Assembly (NCBI RefSeq): GCF_000611645.1
Contig: NW_014013526.1
Location: 18,821-44,842 of the forward strand
Length of the DNA stretch: 26,022 nucleotides
Direction of reading: 5' to 3'
Origin: Monoraphidium neglectum
Lineage: Eukaryota > Chlorophyta > Chlorophyceae > Sphaeropleales > Selenastraceae
Shown here: piece after piece, positions 19,239-26,022 of the stretch
Position numbering within the stretch: the first letter of the stretch is position 1
How the letters are laid out: the number at the start of each line of letters is the position of its first letter
Made by a program: the position numbers and the translations under genes
The notes under the pieces: model-generated
Told to the model about the DNA's origin: nothing
The model's input: the letters and a program-made list of their open reading frames with translations, nothing else
Databases searched by the model: none

Positions 19239-22189
19239 ATGTTTGCCAGAACGCTGCTGCTGCGCACGGCTTCCAAGGTGCGCGCGCCAATGCAGCGCAG
19301 CCGCGCGTTGGGTCTGGCAGCGGGTGCGAGCCGCTTGGCGGACAAGCAAACGCCCTGGCAGCCACAACAAGCCCAATCCCAACTCATCACCGACGCCTCA
19401 CGTACCCACCGTCACGGCGCCCCGCCCCTCCTCCCCGGCAGGCCCTCCCCCCTCGCGCCACGCGCCCCACGCCGCCGCCCCGCGCCCGCGCCGCCTCGAC
19501 GCGCGCCTTCCACAACGCGATGTCCTCCAAGCAGCTGATCGACGCCACCGCCGCCTTTGTCGGCGCGTGGGGCGCCGGGCCCGGCAGTGAGGCCAAGCTG
19601 CGAGAGCTGCTCTCCCCAGGCGTCCTTTTCGAGCCGGATGGCGTCGTCTTTAGGCAGGAGCTTAAAGGTGCGCCAGAGCATCACTGCCACATGCAGCCCC
19701 CCCACCCCCCGCCCCACGTGACGCGGGCGCTGGCGCTGTCCGCACATGTGCGAGACAGCGCGTGGTCCCCTTGTTCGCGCGTGCGGCGGCTCAAACAGGC
19801 TGCCGCGGGCGCGATTGACGGCGCTCGGCAGGCGGGCTCTTGGGCCAAGCGTGCACGGCGTTCATTACAGCAGCACCCCGGGTTCTCGACCACACGCCAA
19901 CCTCGCTGCCTGCCCCGGCCCCATCTTCGCCCCGCACACACGCGTTGCGAAGGCGCTGACAGCGTTGTGGCCGCGATGCAACGCCAGCACGGGCGCCTGG
20001 CGCACCGCCGCTACGACGCCGTGGCGGTGGCTTCCAACCCTGAAGAGCGCACCGCGTTTGCAGCGGTGGCTTGGGAGTACAGTGACAACAACGGGGAGCA
20101 GGGGCAGCCCAGGTGGGTCAAGCAGGGGGTGCATGCGGGGAGGGGGGAGCGAGAGGGGGAGAGCTGTGTGTGTGTGTGTACTTGTGTATGTGAGAGAGAG
20201 AGTGTGTGCACGTGTGTGTATGTGTGTGGTGTTGCGCTTGGTGGCATCAAATAGCCGGGCAGCCAAGGGTGCAGCGATATCAAGGGGTCAGGAGCACAGG
20301 GCGCAGGCGGGGCCTATTTATACAGGGGCACGTCCCTGGCAGCGCGCATTAGCGCCAGCGGCGCCCACCACGGGTGCGTGCCCCCAGCCCTTTCCCCCGG
20401 CATGCGCCGCGAGAGCCGGCCCTCAGCACCCCAGGCAAGCGAGAAACCCTGCGCGGCGTCTCCCCAACCGCAGCCGCGGCATGAGCCTGAAGCAGCTTGT
20501 ATTCGATGATGAGGGGCGCATCTGCGCCACCCGCGTGGTGCGGCAGATGACGCAGGAGGAGAAGAAGGTGGGCCATGGCCACGGTTTCGTTGGCGTCGGG
20601 CCGTTGCAGCTGCTATCGCCATTCCCGCTCCCCTTACACAGCCTGGTTACCTTGCGGGGCGATCTGCTCGGCAGACTTGTGTTTTCTGGGGGGGATGACT
20701 CTAACGGTGGCATGCGTGGGAGCACAGCTTCCATGCATAGAGCCATATTGCGAGCGTGCGACGGCCTGTTTGCTACGATGCCCTCCACGCCTGCCTGTCA
20801 GCCTAACGCGGCCGCCAACTCCACATTCCTGCCCTACCCAGCACTGCCCAACGAATACCCCTGCCCACTTCAGCTCGTCCACACCCACCGACGACTGCGC
20901 AGGATCTGCTGTCAGACCCGTCTGCCTGCCACGCCGCCGACCTCTGGGCCGAGGTGCTGCCGAGGCTGGAGGGCGGCGGGTCCAGTGCGCCAGCGGGCGG
21001 CGACGAGGCCGCGCAGCACGACAAGGTGCGGGGCTTAGATCGACTGGGGCCTTACTTGGCTGCTGCTGATGGCATCGACAGGTGATGTCCGGGCTACCGT
21101 CGACAGACGACGTGGCGCTGAGGCGGGGGTGCAGCCGCTGCAGGGGCACCTGCCCGTGCCTGCAAGATCCCGCGAAGTCAAGCCCGATCATTCCCGCGGC
21201 GCTCCAGCTCCTGCGCGCCCGACGCCATGCACCCCCATGACGCTGTCAAGCCCAACCCCCAGCCCGCAAGCGCGTGCGCGCCACCTTCCCCCCAGATGAT
21301 GAACGCCCTGAAGACGTGGGACGGCGCGTGGGGCAGCGACGGCTGCGACGCGTCCGGCCTGCAGGCGGTCTGCAGCCCCAACCTGCGGGTCCTGGACGGA
21401 TACGTGAGCGGCCGGTCATCCGCCTGGATGCCCGCCTGCTCGCCTTCCACGCCTGTGCCTGGGCCCTCTCAGCCAGTGGCTGCGGGGCTTCCTGTAGCTC
21501 CTCTATGGGCGTCCAGCCACAGCCTGATCAGTGCAAGGGGCCTGGCTAGGCTTGCGCAAGCGCCTGCATGCCTCGTTTCCATGGGGCGCTCCAAATCCGA
21601 TCTGATGCGCACCCTTCCCTGCTCCTTGTTTCCGCCGCTTTCACGCCTGTCCCGCTGCTTTTAGGGCCTGCATGGCAGCGGCACCAGCTATGGCCTGAAG
21701 GAGGCTCAGGAGATGGTGTCGTCCCTCAGGAAGAAGAGCGAGTCCGCCACCTCCATCGTGCACCTCGCAGTCAACCCCGCGGCCAGGGTGCGCTGCCCGC
21801 GGCCCCTCCGCCGCCCACCTTGCCTCGCACAGCCAACTTTGCTGCCATGCTCGCTGGGGTCCACGCATGATGCATCGGCTGCGTTGCATCACCAGCCTTT
21901 GGTACTTGAGCCACCCCCGTACACCCCTGCAAACTCCATGTTGGCATGCCGCTGCCATCGCGGTCCGTCCACCCCGCCACGCTCCCCCGCGACCACCCCT
22001 CGCCTCCGCCCGCAGGTCGGCTTCAGCCGCTGGGAGGCCAACGCCGCTGGCAAGGGGGACCCCGGTCTGGGGGCCGACGCGCTGGTCAAACTCGGCGGCC
22101 TGGACCTGGCCCTGTTTGACCAGGAGGGGCGCATCGAGCTCCTGGTGCAGTTCACCATGAAGCAGTACCCCCAGCTGGCCATCCAGTAA
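19239..22189 (+). CDS. Organelle-targeted protein with two SnoaL/NTF2-like domains, eight exons, 348 aa
   Basis: Exons: 19239-19277, 19442-19667, 19953-20112, 20474-20567, 20903-21025, 21296-21403, 21665-21787, 22016-22189. Exon 1 plus the start of exon 2 give MFARTLLLRTASK then an Arg/Pro/Ala-rich stretch ending STRAFHNAM, typical of a mitochondrial (possibly plastid) presequence. Domain 1 (about 40-173): SSKQLIDATAAFVGAWG, LLSPGVLFEPDGVVF, AAVAWEYSD, SLKQLVFDDEGRICATRVV. Domain 2 (about 210-345): LKTWDGAWGSDG, LQAVCSPNLRVLDGYGLHG, GLKEAQEMVSSLRKK, IVHLAVNPAARVGFSRWEAN, LDLALFDQEGRIELLVQFTM. Both follow the cone-shaped NTF2-like fold pattern (N-terminal helices, W/F-rich strands, a Dx(E/Q)GRI strand near the end). 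This fold serves as a small-ligand pocket or enzyme (SnoaL) or for binding; the substrate cannot be told. An alternative small exon at 21082-21111 was considered and left out. TGTAA at 22519-22523. Confidence 0.82.
20165..20230 (+). repeat. TG-rich tract in intron 3 of the SnoaL-like gene
   Basis: (TG)n with GA interruptions begins about 53 nt after the 5' splice site at 20113. No CA counterpart is seen near the 3' splice site of this intron. Confidence 0.92.
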
Positions 22190-23058
22190 GCAAGATGGGC
22201 CCGTGGCTGATACGTTACGGGCGGGCATTGCGAGCGCCTGCACGGGGCCAGGGGCCCTGCCCTTCCAAAGGCCCTCTGGACGGCTCTGCCTGCAATGCAG
22301 CCTGGAGCGTGCGCATGCGCGCGAGTGGCGCCCGGTGTGGCAATGGCTGCGGTTGCTGCCAGGATTGGTGGCTTGCAGCGGCCGTGGGGCTGATGTGCTC
22401 ATGGCTGGGTGACGCTTGACCCTTTGATTTCGCAACTGCTTCTGATGTGCACTGTGCGTGCCTTGCATAGCCGTGATTTTGAGATCGGTACCAGCAGGGT
22501 ATGTAGCTGCCGCAGACTTGTAAAATGCTGGGGTTTGGTCACTGCCGGTGACAGGAGTGTGCACGTCGACCTTCTGTGTATGCCTGCCGCCCAGTTACAA
22601 AGGTTGTCTGAGCAGGGCGCCAGCACAGGAGCCGCAGATAACAGCAAGACCATCTGGCATGATGCTTGTGCCTGGGGTGCCGCGCAATGTGTGCACACGC
22701 ATGCAGGCGGCCAGCACACGGTGTTTGAAAACGAGAAAGCAGCAGGCCCCCACAGTTCAGAGCTCATATACATTGCGGTGTGTGATGGAGGCATCAGAGG
22801 GCGTCGCCCCAGCCGGCCTCAAAAGCCACTTGTCTCCTGCACCAGAGCAGCCTCAAGTGCGCGCAGCAAAACCTGATAGGGCCCCGTCGATACCCGCAAC
22901 CCTAACAACAGCGCTACGCGCCGCAAACCCGACCGCACTGGCCCAACAAGGCAAGCACGCGCCGCCGCCGGCCCCGCCCAGCCGCGTGCCGGCACAGGAT
23001 GGATGCCCCAGCCGGGGCCGTGGCCGTTGCCGTGGGGCCCTTAGCGCTCGTCCCGCCC
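22190..23058. other. Convergent 3' flanks of the SnoaL-like and VWA genes
   Basis: No coding sequence is supported. TGTAA on + at 22519-22523 ends the SnoaL-like transcript. TGTAA on - at 22599-22595 can end the VWA transcript. The two candidate sites are about 75 nt apart, so the transcripts would meet tail to tail with little or no overlap. Confidence 0.5.
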
Positions 23059-26022
23059 TCAGTGCTTCTTGCCCCTGTTGACCGCAGTGGACATGACGCC
23101 CTCCATTAGCTTCGCCGACTGGTCGGGCCCGCCGCCCCCGCGGCGCTCTGCGGTGCGCAGGCGCCGCATCTCCGCCTGGCGCGCCTTCTCTCGCGCGAGG
23201 CCGGCGAGGCGGCGGCGTGTGTTGCCCTCCACATCGTCCCAATCATACTGCATGCTGGTGTCAGCCTGGGGGGAGCGGTTTGAGTTTGTTTAGTGCAAAA
23301 GGTTGCGGTTTTGTAACAGCCACACTGCGGTTCCTAAAATTGCTGGCGCCAGCCTGGGGGTGTGATGCGATGCGGGGAGTGACGTTGTGTGCAGCAGGGG
23401 GCGCCAGGGGATGGCCGCGTCTGCAGGCAGCTTCGTCCCTGAAGGAGCCGGGGTGGCGCGTGGACGCGTTCGATGCCACGATGTCTACGACTGCCAAGCA
23501 GCCGGTTGCACAGGCTCTCCACCCGCTGCAACCTCGCCGCCCCTCGCCGCGCACCTGGACCGACGCCCAGTTTGCAAACTCTGACACGAGCGTCTCCACC
23601 TTGCCGTTGGGCAGGTAGTTGGTGCACAGCGCGCGCAGCACGGCGGGGTCTGCGCGCTGCTTCTCGGGGCTGCCGATGACGAGGCCGTGGACACGCAGGG
23701 ACAGCTTCTCCTTGGCGCCGGACAGCTTCCTCATAATCTCAGGGCCAGGCTGGCGCAGCTCGCCGTCTGGGGGGGGCGGGGCGGCCAGGGTGATAGTAGG
23801 TGGTTGCGGCGGTCGCGGATGATTAGCTGTGCGAACGTCCCGCGAGCGGAGGAGCTGGCAGTGCCGCGCCGGGGCGGCAGTGCGTGGTCGCCCAGGCGCC
23901 TGGATAGATGGCATCTGGGTCCATGCTTGCGACAGGGGTGAAGCGGGCTCCCTACGAGTGAGCACCCAGATCCGAGGCAACGCCCCAACTATGCCACCCA
24001 GTGCTGTCTACACGTGTCCCACAGCCCACTCAATACCCTCCCACCCGACACCGGCAGGAGCACGCGTCCTTCAGTCCCCTCAGCCACCTCAAGCCCCGTG
24101 CCCACCCGACACCAGCAGGATGTCGCTGTTGGCCCATTTCGCGTCAGTGAGGCGGTTGAGGCAGCGCGTCACCGGCTCGTTGAAGTCACTGCCGCCATTG
24201 AACACCTAACATCAATAAGATGGGGGACGCTGGTTGTGTGGGGCCGCGGCTTTCGTTTTGGGGGAGTGGGTTGGTTGGGAGGTTTTCTGTCAATCAGGCG
24301 TCGCAGTGTGTGACGTTGAAAGGGTCTGGCCCCTTGGTTCAACCCTCGTGGCAGCGACCCCCTCCCCTGTTCGGACAGCTTCTCTCAAGCAGCCTCTTTT
24401 CTTTTAGGGGGCCGCAAGCCCTTCCCCCGCCACCTCAGCGCCCCCTCACCTTCTCCAGGAAGTCCAGCAGGTTGTTCACGCTGCGCATATCAGCATTGAG
24501 CTCCAGCTCACGCACCTGCATCGACAACAAGTCAAATTACGACACAAAGAGGTAACAAAAAAAAGGTGATCGGGCGCCCAGGTTGACCGACAGCCAGCGC
24601 GCCCCAGAAGCCGCCCGCGGGGGGCTTCCCGTTGCGGGCTGCCTGGGCGTCCACTCAAAGGCCGTCGCCGCCCCGCGCCTGCCGACCCCAGCCGAGCCGC
24701 AGCGCCACATCCCTCCTTCCCGGACCGCAAGGCAAGTGGGCGCCGAGCGGCAGTCCCCCGCAAGCCGCCCCCGCCTGCCCGCTCGGATCCCCCCAAAAAC
24801 CCCTCGCACCTCCTGCGGCCCCGAGAAAGCGAAGACGTAGCAGTCGCGCTCCTGCTCCCGCGCCGCCCTCATGCACTCCAGCGCGAGCGCCTTGGCCACC
24901 GTCTCGCGCGCGCCGCGCATGCTGCCGCTCGTGTCGACGCACAGCAGGATCGGCCCGCGGTCCGCGGTGGGACGGATCTCGCGCCTGTCGGGGTTGATCT
25001 GCGTGGGAAACTCCCCCCAGCCGTCGCGCTCGTAGGTCTGCAGCCCCTTCTCGGCCAGCCGCGCGTAAAACAGCAGCTTGGCCTGCCGCACGCGCCGCCC
25101 GCGCGCGAGCACCGCCGCCTCTGCAGGCAGCAGCCGGCTGATGTCGCCGCTGCGGGTGAGGCCGCGCGTCTCCTGGGCTTCCAGGACCGTGCGCAGCAGG
25201 CCGGGGCGGCCGCCCATGTCCAGGCGCTGGACGGGGGCGCGGCGGAGGGGGCCCCAGCCGCCGCCGCGGCCAAGGGACCTGACCAGGTCGCGGAGCTCTT
25301 TGAGGTCCTCCAGTTTCTTCCGCAGCTCGTCCAGTTGGTTCCAGCCCTGTGGGGTGGGGGTGGGGTGATGGGGTTGGAGGGCGGAGCGTGTGTGTGGGTG
25401 TTCGTGTGTGTGTGTGTGTGTATGTGTGTGTGTGTGTGTGTAAGCGCGCGTGCACTCGTGCGTGTGTGTGTGTGCGTGGGCATGTGAACATGCGCTTGGT
25501 GGAGCGGCATGAATGGTGGGATTGATGTGGCCTTGCCCGTGCGGGCCCGCACTGGCACCACCCGTTGCCGCGGCCCGCAGCTAAAGCCAAGCGTCCCCAC
25601 CCTCCTTCCCTGGACTGCCCCCTGCCTCCTCAGCTGCCCGCGCGCACCTGGCGCTTCCAGATGCTCCCCTCCAGCTCGAACCCCGCCCCGCCCAGCAGAG
25701 CCTCTAGGCCGTCGAACGCGCGCCCCGCGCGGCCCAGCGTCTCAACGGGCGCCTGCCAGCGCATGTACAGCCCTTTGACCAGCTCCAGGGCTGCCGCCTT
25801 GTCGGGCGGCAGCGGCGCGGCGGCGGCCTTCTTCTTCTTTTTGGGGGCGGCCTGGGTGTGTATGAGAGTGTGGGGGGGGTGTAAAGGGACCGGTGTGGTG
25901 AGGTGCAAGGACGGCTCCAGATTTGTCGGCAGGTTAAAGTTGTTAATTTGAGGCGGCAGCGGCGCCTTGTCTCCTAGCATGCACGGCCGCGCGACGCACG
26001 AGTTTGGGCGCCCGGCGCGGCC
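23059..26022 (-). CDS. VWA / CoxE-like (ViaA-type) protein; 5' end uncertain
   Basis: Exons: 25851-25648, 25346-24810, 24515-24450, 24205-24106, 23766-23555, 23265-23059 (442 codons including the stop), preceded by an open segment to the window edge with an ATG at 25980-25978. The first recognised exon starts AAPKKKKKAAAA. A ViaA-like stretch follows: LDELRKKLEDLKELRDLV, GGWGPLRR, ETRGLTRSGDISRLLPAEAA, LLFYARLAEKGLQTYE. The von Willebrand A fold has MIDAS motif DTSGS (24935-24921), GGSDF in exon 4 and SDGE at the exon 4/5 junction. The tail ADTSMQYDWDD then EGNTRRRLAGLAREKARQA is basic and helical. Bacterial ViaA works with the MoxR-type AAA+ ATPase RavA; a similar partnership is inference here. 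The MIDAS Thr position is Ser (GGSD), which is conservative. Whether the N-terminal segment 26022-25852 is coding exon, intron or transit peptide is unresolved. Confidence 0.85.
25388..25480 (-). repeat. CA-rich tract (sense strand) before exon 2 of the VWA gene
   Basis: The + strand shows (GT)n/(TG)n runs interrupted by GCGCG, so the sense strand of the minus gene is (CA)n. It ends about 40 nt before the 3' splice site at 25347. Confidence 0.93.

Noticed and set aside
19746..21038. 430-residue + strand open frame
   Set aside because: It runs through introns of the SnoaL-like gene in a different frame and contains translated TG microsatellite.
21082..21111. Possible 30-nt exon VMSGLPSTDD in the SnoaL-like gene
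   Set aside because: It follows a good acceptor, but the only in-phase donor (GAC|GTGGCG) is weak; skipping it keeps the frame and needs one intron less. It remains possible as an alternative exon.
1..26022. tRNA, rRNA or CRISPR features
   Set aside because: No cloverleaf-like sequence, rRNA core sequence or regularly spaced repeat array was noticed on either strand; simple repeats are dinucleotide tracts in introns.

Overview
The window reads as nuclear DNA of a GC-rich green alga, probably a trebouxiophyte or other chlorophyte. Genes are cut into many small exons by GT-AG and occasional GC-AG introns of about 75-360 nt. Introns carry (GT)n/(CA)n tracts, candidate polyadenylation signals are TGTAA, and two predicted products have chloroplast or thylakoid-lumen targeting. 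There is no sign of prokaryotic operons, CRISPR arrays or rRNA/tRNA genes. All gene models below were spliced by hand. The main support is that exon phases close without stops and that the joined protein matches a family.

Layout, left to right. (1) 1-703, +: 3' end of an unrecognised gene. (2) 3715-1175, -: ORC2, six exons, 461 aa, convergent with gene 1. (3) 5149-4130, -: two-exon chloroplast-targeted membrane protein of unknown function. (4) about 6325-11584, +: a large ankyrin-repeat protein with one repeat per exon over much of its length, divergent from gene 3. (5) 12590-15880: a duplicated region. A non-coding block (A1), a truncated and frameshifted copy of a PsbP-domain gene (B1), then a second copy of the block (A2). 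A2 is interrupted by 497 Ns lying inside a poly-C tract. (6) 18904-16732, -: the intact PsbP-domain thylakoid-lumen gene (B2), 308 aa. (7) 19239-22189, +: an organelle-targeted protein with two SnoaL/NTF2-like domains, divergent from gene 6 across a 334-bp shared upstream region. (8) 26022-23059, -: a VWA/CoxE-like (ViaA-type) protein whose 5' end may lie outside the window, convergent with gene 7.

The genes do not form one pathway. They are ordinary single eukaryotic units: DNA replication, chloroplast membrane and lumen proteins, a scaffold-type ankyrin protein, a small-molecule-binding-fold protein and a VWA chaperone-like protein. The most notable structure lies outside protein function. 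One is a tandem segmental duplication with an internal deletion that ends at a 20-bp-arm hairpin. The other is a polarity of intronic repeats: GT-rich tracts lie near 5' splice sites and CA-rich tracts near 3' splice sites in the sense strand of five genes.
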